Source of the DNA: Isoetes taiwanensis
Taxonomy: Eukaryota > Streptophyta > Lycopodiopsida > Isoetales > Isoetaceae
Assembly (NCBI GenBank): GCA_021234155.1
Contig: JAJEKV010000011.1
Span: 7,365,132-7,429,131 of the forward strand
Length of the DNA stretch: 64,000 bases
Direction of reading: 5' to 3'
Part shown: piece after piece, positions 22,183 through 35,305 of the stretch
Numbering within the stretch: position 1 is the first letter of the stretch
Layout of the letters: each line of letters opens with the position of its first letter
The notes under the pieces: generated by a model
What the model saw: only the letters and a program-made list of their open reading frames with translations
Told to the model about the DNA's origin: nothing
Databases searched by the model: none
Program-made: the position numbers and the translations under genes

Positions 22183-24931
22183 CTATGAAGGTTCTTCATC
22201 TTCCTCTGCCACTTTGTCGTCTGAATCCTCGGGATGATCAATGTTCTTTTCATCAAACTTTGGGGAAACACTTGCTAATGCAGATAGACGAGATGCCTTT
22301 ACATGTTCCACTAGCAGTTTATCATTGTCCAATCCATAGCAGTGACGAGATAAACTAGCAGATGCCACCAATGCTGAACCTGTGCCGCTAAGTAGGTCCA
22401 ATACCAAGCCTTCTCTTGGACTAAAATTCTCAATAATAAACTCCATGAAAGAAATGGACTTCTCGGTGGATTTCCTACCAGGCGTAGTAGGACTTCCTGT
22501 AAGTTTACTGCCTTCCATGAAGAAATGAGCAAGAGATTCCTTGGAGATTGAAAGACGTTTGTCTGAAATGGAAAAATATTAATAAAACTTGAAACCAGAT
22601 ATAGTAAAACGAAGATAAACATAAAATAAATATACATGAAATAAGATAGCTTATAATGTAATAGATAAAATTGAAGATCACTTACTTGAGAACTGAACAT
22701 TACTCTGAATGCTTGGTGAGGTACCCTTTCTTGACCATACAGTCACTAGCAACACGTTGCTTGTGAACTTCCCAATTCTGTCCTTCATGTATCCAAAAGG
22801 GGCATCCTGATGCAAGTAGTAAGTTCTAAAGGGCTCCAAGCATTTTAATCTTGCCTCCTTTTCCACTATTCTTGCTTGTTCAACCGAAGAAATGGAGACC
22901 AACCAGCCATCATCATCAAGGCACAATGTGCCGAACGAGAAAGAGGCTTGGATTAAAGAAGTGTTGCATACATTCCATGGAGGAATCTCAAAATCTTCCC
23001 CGCATGACATGTTATTCGTAGGGAAATCAATAATTATTAACTCAAACCCCCAATCCCTGACAGTGGATAGCAGACTCAGACGACATCCAATGCACCCAAC
23101 GATCTCTTATGTCATTGGCAACCTTAGCCTTCACCATGTCAAGCAACTTCTCAATGGACAATCGAGATGTTTTGGTGTCAAAATCAGCTCTAGTAACTGC
23201 ATCTAACCAACTTGGACCCAATGCAGGATTGACTATGGCAAGCAACTTTCCCGTTTTCTGTACCCATTTATCTTGGACCCTTCTTGTGGCTGCTGTCCGC
23301 AAGGCCTCTTTGTCATCATTATCTTTTGCTGCTGCCAATTCAACTGCTATCTCCTTATCCATTTGTCTCTATCACAAGTACAAGTACAATCCAATTTGCT
23401 ATGAGCACACAAATGAGAACAATAAATTCAAAAGAATTAATAAAGAAGTATGTCATTTAACCTGGAATAGTATCTTGCAGTAAGCCAGACGTGGTAGTTG
23501 ATACCATTGTTCCGTGCCAGTGCTGGAAGAAGCATTATCTTTAATCTTCAATGTAGCCAGGTATTGAGGATCCAGTTTGGAAAAATATTGTTCTGGATTT
23601 GCTGTAGCAATTTTGTGGACACTATATATTGTATCCTTCATTGTGTTTTGAACAACACCATCTTCATTCAACCTAAAAAGCACATTGAAAATCATCAACA
23701 AAATTCAAAACCATAACAATACAAAACATGCAATCCACTTACTCGTTAACTCTATTGAGGGCCGAAATGAGTTGTTGAACATGGCACTTCTCCACGTCAA
23801 TGAAAGACACTTCGACTCGAATGTGCCTGCTCTTCTCATAACAGAATTGATGGTTGTAACGTATCTCCTCCATCCACGCTACTGTTCTATGGTTACCATC
23901 CCAACAAAGGAACATTTTGCCTGACAAGTCCTTCCACTCCTCGGAAGCTTCAAGTTCCTTCTCAAAGTCATCGTTTACTTCATTCCAGTAATCATCCCAT
24001 TTAGAGCGAATGGAGTCCGTAACTGGAACATCACATCCCTTGATGGATTTCATGGATAGCACAAATTTTCCTTTCTCAGGTAAATATCCATCATTACGAA
24101 GTATATCCCTCATCTTAGTATCAGATTTTGAGACTGCACGCACGGCTTCATTTCGCAAAACACGACAAAGGGGAATTTTGGGAGGTTCTGTTCCTCTTTC
24201 AATGCGACATTTGCTCATTATGTCAGCCACCATCTCGTGAGCAAAAACCTATTCAAAGTTGATGATTAAATATTTGACAAGGAGAAAAAGAAAATGATCC
24301 AATTCGAGAACCACTCACATGTGCAAATTCTGGATCAGTGGCAGTCATATCCTGAACATCACTCGGTTTGCCTTTCTCTGCCATTGGACTTTCTATGTCT
24401 TTGGTCATTGCTGATTCGGTTAACACTGGGTCGGGGGCTGTAGATTTCGTTTCTTCTTTGGATACCTCCAGTGAATGTGAATGCTTCTGTCGCCTTCTCT
24501 TTGGTGGTGTGTAAGCTAGAGGAACAAATGGAATGGGAGTTTTGTTTCTAGTGTGAACCATAACAGACCATGTCCCTAATCTGCACAACACCAAAAGTAA
24601 TCAATACGTATAAAAGGAATGCATTGAACCTTATTCATTGGTTTAACAAACAAACATTTTGACCGAAAGAAATAACATTTATGAAAAAATAAACAATAAA
24701 CAAATAAACAAAAGAGCAAATTGCTAACAAACAATAAACAACAAACAATAAACAATAAACATAAGAGTTCAAGGCGTCAACATTCATGCATGCACAAACC
24801 ACCTAGCTTGACAAGGGCTTACAACCTTATTGACATTCGAACACTAACCTGACTACAACCGAGGCATCTCTGGTAACAGTTACTGGCACGCTATTATGCT
24901 CCTTCCCTTTACGCTCTTGTGTTCTCAGAAG
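22183..24931 (-). CDS. ParB-like domain fused to a beta-class DNA methyltransferase-like domain
   Basis: Six exons fit in phase: 24,931-24,849; 24,580-24,319; 24,248-23,743; 23,672-23,462; 23,368-22,686; 22,562-22,183. They give about 708 residues plus an upstream start I cannot place. In order: a basic stretch PPKRRRQKHSHS (likely nuclear signal); a ParB/sulfiredoxin-like region with LCWDGNHRTVAW (DGNHR is the hallmark); a helical linker; then a methyltransferase-like part with LIIIDFPTNN where motif IV (DPPY) is expected, a GRKSTEKSISFMEFIIENF stretch, and LVLDLLSGTGSALVAS (SAM-binding motif I) followed by YGLDND. The order IV then I is that of beta-class amino-methyltransferases. DFPT in place of DPPY questions catalysis. 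Exon 5 has one extra base between about 23,060 and 23,075; all other junctions are clean. Role unknown; DNA modification is inference. Confidence 0.7.
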
Positions 24932-25740
24932 CTAAAAGGAGGACATAGTAAACCTGTTTACATCAACTAACAATAGCATGAACATGAAAATACAACAACA
25001 TCGTTGTATCCAGACTGCTGTCATTGACCAAACTCAACTATAATAGATGAAAAAATTCAATACAAATATGACATCTAGACTGCTCAGTTTAAACCATGAT
25101 GTATTCTACTAAAGGCCAAAAGTTCATGCGGGCATTTTATGGATGGGCAAGCTAGTGTCCAGTTGTTTGAAGATGCAGGCTAAGTACGAAATATAATTCA
25201 ATGTGAAAGGCGAAACACCCATGCATTTGAATTAGAGATGCTAAAGTTCTGACAACATAGGAGTAGTTAATACAAGGGAAGTATGACACAAGTATAATTA
25301 GTATAACTCCAACTGAGCTGCTAAACTAGACATCACAAGGTATACACACAGAAAAAACTGGTAAATCCAATCCAGATCCCCTTCAAAAACATTCGGACTT
25401 AAGTGCACAAACGATAGTCAAAAGAGAAGATACAGTAGAGCGGTGATAACACAAACCATGATTGCTGTAACTTACTTCAGAGCTTAGTGGCAGAACAAAG
25501 CATGCACAACTTATGAGTAGCGAAACCCATATGAATTTTGCATAAAATGTGAGGACATAACCACAATAACAGCAAGCCAGTGCAAAAAGAAAAGGAAAAA
25601 AACGGGGCAAGCTAACGTAGATACCAAACAACCGTGAGTGAGCAATGCTTAAACAAAATTTGAGGCTTAAACACAGTTTGAGGCTTAAGCAGCAGAGTTT
25701 TGAGATGGTAGTCATGCAAATTTGAATGTTTGAACTTACC

Positions 25741-26640
25741 TTCCCAGAAGGGGTGCGCCGCCGCACTAGGTCTGCAGACTGTTGCCCCAACATCAACAAA
25801 GTCTACTGCCATCAACAAAGTTTGCAACAAAGACATATATCAGTTTTAGTCATATATCTAAAGACCTGTAGAATTGCAAAAGCTTAAGCAAGGAGAAAGC
25901 AGAACTGTCTACTGAGTTTGAATTTGCTCACCTTCCCAGAAGGGGTGCGCCGCCGCACTATGTCTGCAGACTCATGCCCAGCCTCAAGCAAGCAAGCAGA
26001 ACTGTAAAATGTTGAAGTCCATAATGACAAATAAGGTGTAATATTTGGGTAATGCTCACCTTCCCAGATGGGGTGCGGCGCCGCACTAGGTCTGCAGACT
26101 CATGCCCAGCCTCAAGCAAGCAAGCAGAACTGTAAAATGTTGAAGTCCATAATGACAAATAAAGTGTAATATCTGTGTAATGCTCACCTTCCCAGATGGG
26201 GTGCGCCGCCGCACTAGGTCTGCAGACTCATGCCCAGCCTCAAGCAAGCAAGCAGAACTGTAAAATGTTGAAGTCCATAATGACAAATAAGGTGTAATAT
26301 TTGGGTAATGCTCACCTTCCCAGATGGGGTGCGCCGCCGCACTAGGTCTGCGCAGACTCATGCCCGACCTCAAGCAAGCAAGCGAAGCAGTAAAATGTTG
26401 AAGTCCATAATGACAAATAAGGTGTAATATCTGGGTAATGCTCACCTTCCCAGATGGGGTGCGCCGCCGCACTAGGTCTGCAGACTCATACCCGGCCTAT
26501 CAGAAATCATCATTCACAAGTGAGCATACCTATCAGACTCATAGCCGGCTTATCAGACTTCTGGTTTTTCAAACTGAACATACCTTCCCGGATCAAGTGC
26601 GCGCCGCCGACTGGGTCCTGCAGAATCGGGTGATGAGTCT
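25741..26640 (-). repeat. Tandem array of seven exon-like units upstream of the methyltransferase-like gene
   Basis: Copies of a conserved segment (CTAGTGCGGCGGCGCACCCC on -, ending GGGAAG and a GT donor) start at 25,741, 25,933, 26,061, 26,189, 26,317, 26,447 and 26,585. The core period is 128 bp (four units), with outer spacings of 192, 130 and 138. Each unit has CTGCAG just upstream, usable as an acceptor, and GGGAAG|GTGAGC or GTAAGT as a donor. The frame ADLVRRRTPSGK ends in phase 0, which is the phase needed to enter the exon at 24,931. The units may be alternative first or second exons. Confidence 0.7.
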
Positions 26641-27036
26641 CCAACGCAATATATGATTGATTTATAGAAAGACCTGATAAGAAAGACCTGATAGCAAGAT
26701 AGTTGATTTCCGCATAGAACTAATAGCAGAGACAAAATAAGAGTACGTTTGCCTAATTGGTTTGAATTTGCAATGGTTCGAAAATTAAGATTCAAACCTA
26801 AGGTTCGAAAATTAAGTTTCAATGGTTAGAAAATTAAGTTTCAAATCTTTCAAAAATCTTAATCATTTCAAATCTCGAAATTTTTTTAACGCCTACATTT
26901 TCACACGTCGCATGTCCCTAAAATATTTAAACGTTTTAAACGGGCGGAAAATATTGCATTTTGTAATTAGCATACGAAATTGTTGGCGTGAAATTTATTA
27001 ATTATGAATATTTGTGACAGTAATTAATTATGTTAA

Positions 27037-27345
27037 GGACCTCAATTGATTGTCCAACATCTTCAAATTAGCTATTGTGATATTGAGTCTGTAAAGGTCA
27101 ATATCACCAACAGGGATGTTGCATACCAGTTGCGTCGACCAGAATCAACTTATACAGTGAGGGTATGCAAGCATCCCACCTGCACATGCCCGGATTTCAT
27201 GGGTAGAGAACTGAAAAGGATATATATTCCATGCAAACATCTAATGTACGTATTTGCGAAAGTCCTAAACCACGACCCCAGGTTTTTCTTGGACATCATT
27301 CAGCCTGTATTGACAGAGGATGTTCTCCAAAGGGTCCTCGCCTGA
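27037..27345 (+). pseudogene. SWIM zinc-finger fragment
   Basis: The frame contains YTVRVCKHPTCTCPDF then YIPCKHLMYVFAKVL: a CxC...CxH SWIM finger, found at the C terminus of MULE transposases and of related domesticated proteins. There is no proper start and no catalytic core nearby, and the frame ends after TEDVLQRVLA. It is either the terminal exon of a decayed transposase or a captured piece. It differs from the SWIM finger of the MULE above. Confidence 0.7.
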
Positions 27346-27571
27346 GGAAAAACAGTTCTTGATAGGAAGATTCCCATATCAAATTATGATAGTTATTAGT
27401 GTGGTAATCAGCGATTTCGCTAAATGTTGACTCAACTTGATTTCATTATGGTATGCATATGTCATAACCTTCACACTACACATGTTCATTAGATGAACAC
27501 AAAATTGTTTTATGTTAAAAGGTCTTATAGTGAATTTTGCTACATGAAAAAAAATGGCCACTGGTGCGACA

Positions 27572-28790
27572 TGCAACAATAGAATATTCTAAGGAATATT
27601 CTCCCATGGAACCCTCCAAGCCATCTCCAAAAAAACCCTCCAAATAAAATTCCCCCTTGGTTAATATGATCTAATGAAATTTTATTCTTCACTTTCTAAC
27701 TTGACATGATTATTTCCAACATTCCTCCATGCCAAGTTCTGTACTGTTCTTCATTGACCGTCACAGAAATATGTTGAGCTGATCAAACTGTTCACCTTGA
27801 TTAACTGAATTGTTACTCATGAACTCCCAGCATCCTTTTAAACTTGAGAAACTTCACTTGTGATAGAGCTTTAGTAAGAATATCTGCAACTTGTTCTTCA
27901 GTGTTTACATATTCAACAGTAACATATTTTTTCTCAACTAGTTCTCGAATAAAATGCATGTGTATCTCTATATGTTTTGTTCTCTGATGCAAAACAGGAT
28001 TTTTAGTGATAGCAATACAACTAAGACCATCACTTGATAGTACTTTAGGTCCTTCTTGTGCAATTCCCAGTTCATTCAGAAGCCTCCTTGCCCAAGCTAT
28101 TTCTTTTCCAGCCAAAGTGGTGGCAGCATATTCTGCTTCTGCATATGACATGGCAGTATTTGCTTGTTTCTTTGATTTCCAAGTTATGGCTCCTCTTCCA
28201 AGCATTAAAACAAACCCTGAGGTGGATTTTCGTTGTTCTAAATCTGATGCCCAATCTGCATCACAAAAAGCTTGGAGTTTAAGATTTTCATTTGAGAACC
28301 TTATGCCCTGATCTTGAGTTCCTTTCAGAAATCTTAAAATTCTTTTAGCAGCTATCCAGTGTGTATGACCTGGATTGTTAAAAAATCTACTAAGTAAACT
28401 CACTAAAAATGCAATATCAGGTCTGGTGCAATTTGTAACATAAAGTCAACTCTCTGTAAGGTGTTTGTTCCATTTTAGCTATTTCATTTTCAGTACTTGG
28501 TGACAAGTCTGCTGAGATCTTATGCCCTGGAACAAGTGGTGATGCTGCTACCTTATAGTTCATCATTCCAAATTTTTCAAGCATTCCTTGAATATTTGTT
28601 GTCTGTGTTAAGATCAGAGTTTTGCTCTCTCTATCTCTTTTAACTTCGATTCCCAGGAATCTCTTTAGTTCCCCAAAATCAGTCATCTTAAACTTACTCT
28701 TCAAAATCTGTTTGCAGTCATTAAGATAAAACAAATCATTTGATACCATGATGCAATCATCCACATCAAGGCTAGTATGCATAATTTTCT
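27572..28790 (-). mobile_element. Truncated Ty1/copia retrotransposon (RT C terminus, RNase H, 3' LTR start)
   Basis: Two frames on - (28,782-28,417 and 28,403-27,813) match the end of copia pol. The first has LDVDDCIMVSND (the catalytic VDD box), FKMTDFGELKRFLGIEV and VPGHKISADLS. The second has HWIAAKRILRFLKGT, FCDADWASDLEQRKSTSGF, MSYAEAEYAA and the C-terminal HFIRELVEKK and EEQVADILTKAL of RNase H. One frameshift near 28,410 separates them. Below the stop is a purine stretch (GGCATGGAGGAA) followed by TGTTGGAA near 27,724, which looks like polypurine tract plus LTR start. Gag, protease, integrase and the 5' LTR are missing. Confidence 0.88.
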
Positions 28791-29344
28791 TTGATTCTTT
28801 CTGATATACATGTTTCCATCATTGTTGAACTTTTCAAAATTGTTTTTTTGTGAACGTTAGCTTCCTTTCTTTTTGGAGCTATCAGAATCTAATAAGACTC
28901 TTAATTATAAAGACTCCACTAAGTTAAAGCAAGCTCTCAGTTGCCCTCCTTCACACATGATGTTGCGTCATAAGATAACATGTTAATAACAGGCATGAAA
29001 CCTATTCAAACTGGGCCAATAGTTCATACTGTCAGGTGCATTATTGCCTTAGCTTTCTCTTCAACAATAACGTATGAAGCTAGCAAGAAAAACAAGATGA
29101 TGTGAGTAGTGGTCGATGGATGCAATAAGCAATGGGCATCTAATTTCCAAAATATTTTCTAATTTTTGATGGTTGTTAAATTGCGAAATTAGGAATCCAA
29201 TAGTGCGTACCAATTTTCGGCGATGTGTCATGTCATTTGGAGGGGCTAGAATTGCAAGAATTATTGTAAGAGAGTAGCAAGCCAGCTAAAAATTGTGAAC
29301 AAGTCCTTTAGAAAGGAAAAGGAAAGGGTATAAAAGAAATGTGA
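28791..29344. other. Spacer, no gene recognised
   Basis: About 550 bp between the copia remnant and a family C repeat. I see no coding structure, RNA gene or clear repeat. Confidence 0.4.
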
Positions 29345-29520
29345 CAATTTTAAATAGAATAGAATTGAATTGGATTTTATCGTTCATGAGACCAAATGGC
29401 CTATGGAACCAAACTATGAAGCATAGAACAATCAGTCTATTATTGCCCAGGATTATAAACCTTGACCTGAAGGATTTTCGAGGAAAAAATATTCGCAGTA
29501 ATAGACTTGCTAACAAACTA
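29345..29520 (+). repeat. Repeat family C, copy with TAGAA-type start
   Basis: The block starts AATAGAATAGAAT, then TTTTATCGTTCATGAGACCA, GGCCTATGGAACC and, further on, ATTATTGCCCAGGATTATAAACC. The reverse complement of 41,955-42,072 has the same order, with TTTTTATCGTCCACTGAGAC, GGCCTATGGGACCC and TTACTGTCCGGG. Partial matches occur at about 90-125, 13,385 and 62,035-62,095. The pentanucleotide run at one end suggests a retroposed element. Confidence 0.55.
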
Positions 29521-29859
29521 CATATTTGTAGATGGCTAAACCCGCATGTCTAGTATCTCCTAAATGTAAGATGTCAATGTGTGTTCATTATCACATGTAG
29601 CAATTGGTTAGGTGTGATCAATTTCTTATAGCGCATCTGGATAGATGCAAATGATGGGTAGTGTTGAAGAGTATGGCACTCATCCTTAGTAGCATTGGCA
29701 GACGCCCGTTTTGCCTATCTCAATTATGAGATGGTGAGGCAATCACTATATGCTTTCTCTAATAGGTAGTGCTAAGGACTTCTAGAACGCATTGGATTAA
29801 TCTGATTTTAGTAGTGTGATGTTTTTACCAACTCCAAAACACTATTATTCCAAAGCTTA

Positions 29860-30628
29860 CTTTAGAAACATATATCCAGATAATGTTTCAGGCCATTCTG
29901 ATCCTCGTCATTATTATGCACCTGTATGCACCAATATTGGAGAACCAATGGCTCATTTCTCCGTACAACATGCCTTAAGGCATTGTGGACCCAGGCCAAT
30001 GTGAGGTGAGGTTTGGAAGGCGTGAGCCCCCATGCATCCAAAGCAGCTTTTTGAGGAGGTAGGAACCTGGTCTCTTGAAAAAGAATTTGATATAGGACCA
30101 TTGAATGACTCGAAGTGCTCGGGTCAGAAAGGATTTCTGTACCCATTCTAGGTCATCCCAAGTAGTAAGTGATAATGTTGTTCTCCGTACTTCCACTCCA
30201 TACAAAAGCACTGGCTCCATCGAGACCCTGAACATGTACGATTGGTGTAACCAATCATAAAGCTTTACTCTGTGATAGTTGTTCTGCATTGCATAGAAAG
30301 TATTCCAACCTACCGTCACTCGTTGCCTAATACATGTATCCCAATATGTTGTGTTGTTATAGGAACTCCACTCCTAGGTACTTGTATGTTTGCACTACCT
30401 CCACATCTTGACCTCGGTAAGTGGAGCGAGGCTGTCTCTGTTGCCTCAAAGATGACAGCATGAGCATCTTGGTTTTGGCCACACGTATGCATTCTAATTG
30501 CTTGGCAAAAAGTACCCAAGGCATCTAGATACTGCTGCATCACTCACTGGGATGTATGCTAAGAGGCCCACGCCTTTTGCATATATTAGCTGCCAGATGT
30601 TATGGTGAGCAAGCCTAACCCTCTCCTC
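29860..30628 (-). pseudogene. LINE 2 fragment: reverse transcriptase YADD block to C terminus
   Basis: On - the frame has LIYAKGVGLLA (a mutated YADD box), YLDALGTFCQAIRMH and HAVIFEATE. It then has EPVLLYGVEVRRTTLSLTTW and LEWVQKSFLTRALRV, typical of the RT thumb and connection of R1/I-type LINEs. Frameshifts separate the pieces. The upstream part of the same RT lies 8.6 kb away at 39,238-39,846, and a Gypsy element fills the gap exactly. Confidence 0.8.
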
Positions 30629-30633
30629 CCTCC

Positions 30634-31545
30634 TGTGACTTCCAGGTATCTATACGGTATATGTATGCATACCATGACACGTCACCAGTACATAGTAGGC
30701 CTAAGGGCCCAAGTGGGGGTTCACCTACAAAACCCGCCTTTGCCAACACCTACCAACAGCCTCCAGCTATGGATGCCTTCTGTGATAACGGCTCCAGCCA
30801 AGAGACTGGTTAGTCCTTATATAGTTTCTATCCTGCTGACACTTCTTTGAATAGATGGAATGATGAATTTCTCTTTTGTATGTTGTTCTGGATACTTAGA
30901 TGGTGTATATATTGTTTCTTTCCGCTTCTTCCGTGTATTGGGAATTAAGGGAAGGGTAGAGACCTAAGAGCCCTCTTAGCAGTAGAGATGCCTCTAGCTA
31001 GACCCCTTAATACCCAATAAATGCGGCCTGTGCACAAGAGCCATCCTGGCTGTGGATGCTATGATGTGGTTCAACACCAGATAACGCGTATGATGGTGAA
31101 TCGGGGGTGGGATCTTGCCTAACACAGCTACAGGACTCCTATAGTGTGCTAGGCTTATAGCCGGTCACTTTGTGTAGGCCGGGTATGGGTCTGACACTCT
31201 CTGGGCTGGAGGGATGTGCCTATATGGACGCCCTGGGCTCGAACGGGCTGGTGAGCCAGCCTTTAGATTTAGGGGAGTAAGTCGGGTACGGATGCGGGGG
31301 TCACTGAGGGGGCACGTGTTCTCTAGCACACCCAGGGATCCGTCATGCTCGGGGAGGAGACGCCTCTCTGACCTGCCTCATCGGACCGGGAGATGTAACC
31401 CAGAGTAGTCCCGTAGGGTAATTCTTTGGGATTGCGTCTCTGGAGGGCTACAAGCACGTCATAGTATGATTCAGCCTATCTGCAAAGTGTGCACAGGAGG
31501 GGCGGATGGAGTGGACTACCCTAGCCATTGTCCCGAGGATTTCAC
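30634..31545 (+). repeat. Gypsy 5' LTR, 3' part missing
   Basis: It starts TGTGACTTCC. The segment 31,213-31,545 is nearly identical to 38,510-38,822 in the other LTR, and 30,900-31,540 also resembles the middle of the solo LTR at 39,943-41,519. After the shared CCCTAGCCATTGTC the sequence changes to unrelated DNA, so the last part of the LTR has been lost. Confidence 0.75.
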
Positions 31546-32689
31546 CATTAAAAATCCGTATCTAACATGTGCGTGACTGGTTAGGGGTTTTTTTTTTACC
31601 TCACCCGTTCGCATACGGTCCAAAAATTATACGGGCTCACCACCGTTGTTTCGGACGTGATCGTTTAGGGGTGCTGTGGGCGGGAACTCCTCACCCGCTT
31701 GATACGGTAGGGGTACTGAAGATCCGAAGCTTTGAATCGTAGGGGTCCTTCAAGATCATAGGGGTTTGGAATGAACGTTTCTGGTTTTTTGAATGAACGT
31801 TTCTGGTTTTCTGTGCATCCGAACATTGGAAATATGCCTAAAGGGGTTTATGTGAGACAACCCGGTAACAGGAGCAGAGCCCAGCAAGCTGGGAACTTCC
31901 CATATCGTAGATATCCGAGGCAAAATAATGGTGGAAGGCAAGTTCCAGTTGCAAGAGATTCTAGACCTGGAGCTGGTACCGTCATCGAGTTTGGTGATAG
32001 GAGCGCACCAAAACAGTCTTTGGTTTGCTGAGATATTGCATTTCATTTCCCTTCTGTTCTTTGATGGCTATAGCTATACTTAGGAGGGGTTAAATATAGC
32101 TCTACGATTATATGATATCATGCTTGTTTGTCAGTCTATTGCCTCATTTTCGTAGCCAAGTTTAGACCTGAAATACATAGTATAGCGAGATGTTATACTT
32201 GCTTGCTTGTTTGTTATGATAGCATGTACTTTGCTTAAATAAGTCCAAATAAGCGAAGATGAGGAAGATGTCGGGAGTTATAGCATGCTGGCTCTAGTTT
32301 ACCACAGGGTTCTTGATATAAGAACAGAATACTATAAGGTTTTGTGGTTGGAAGATGTGCAGATCTATGCTTTAACAGTGTAACTATTAGTGTTAAGCCA
32401 ATAATATGGGTATGGTAGCTTTGCACGAGGTCTCTTGACTAAGGTAGAAATGATAAGACCATAAAATGGCATCTGATGTTTTATGGGCTGCCATTAAGGG
32501 CCTGTTACAGTTTATCATATATTGCTTTGTATTGGCATGGGTAGACTTTGGTATCCAAAGATATGGTGTGCTAACTAATGAAACTTCTGTCTTACTGATT
32601 CACAAATGTTTGTAAGAATATTTCGGTACTAAGATCACATTCTTCTGTACTAGCAGGGAACAGACCTTTCTGATGTTGATTGTATAGGA
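31546..32689 (+). other. Foreign segment inside the Gypsy element, upstream of the MAPKK copy
   Basis: A frame at 31,771-32,031 encodes a basic Gly/Arg/Gln-rich stretch (KGVYVRQPGNRSRAQQAG) of unknown family. It has no CCHC knuckle, so I do not call it gag. A 19-bp unit AATGAACGTTTCTGGTTTT is duplicated at about 31,769 and 31,792. The rest is AT-rich and intron-like. Confidence 0.35.
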
Positions 32690-35289
<2,600 letters not shown>

Positions 35290-35305
35290 AAATCAATGCT
35301 ACGCT

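Noticed and set aside
22183-24931. Bacterial contamination as the source of the ParB-methyltransferase gene
   Set aside because: The coding parts are separated by AT-rich introns with proper GT/AG borders in consistent phases, and plant transposons flank both sides.
31771-32031. Gag protein of the Gypsy element
   Set aside because: The stretch is basic but lacks a CCHC knuckle and the helical capsid region, and it is followed by intron-like DNA rather than protease.
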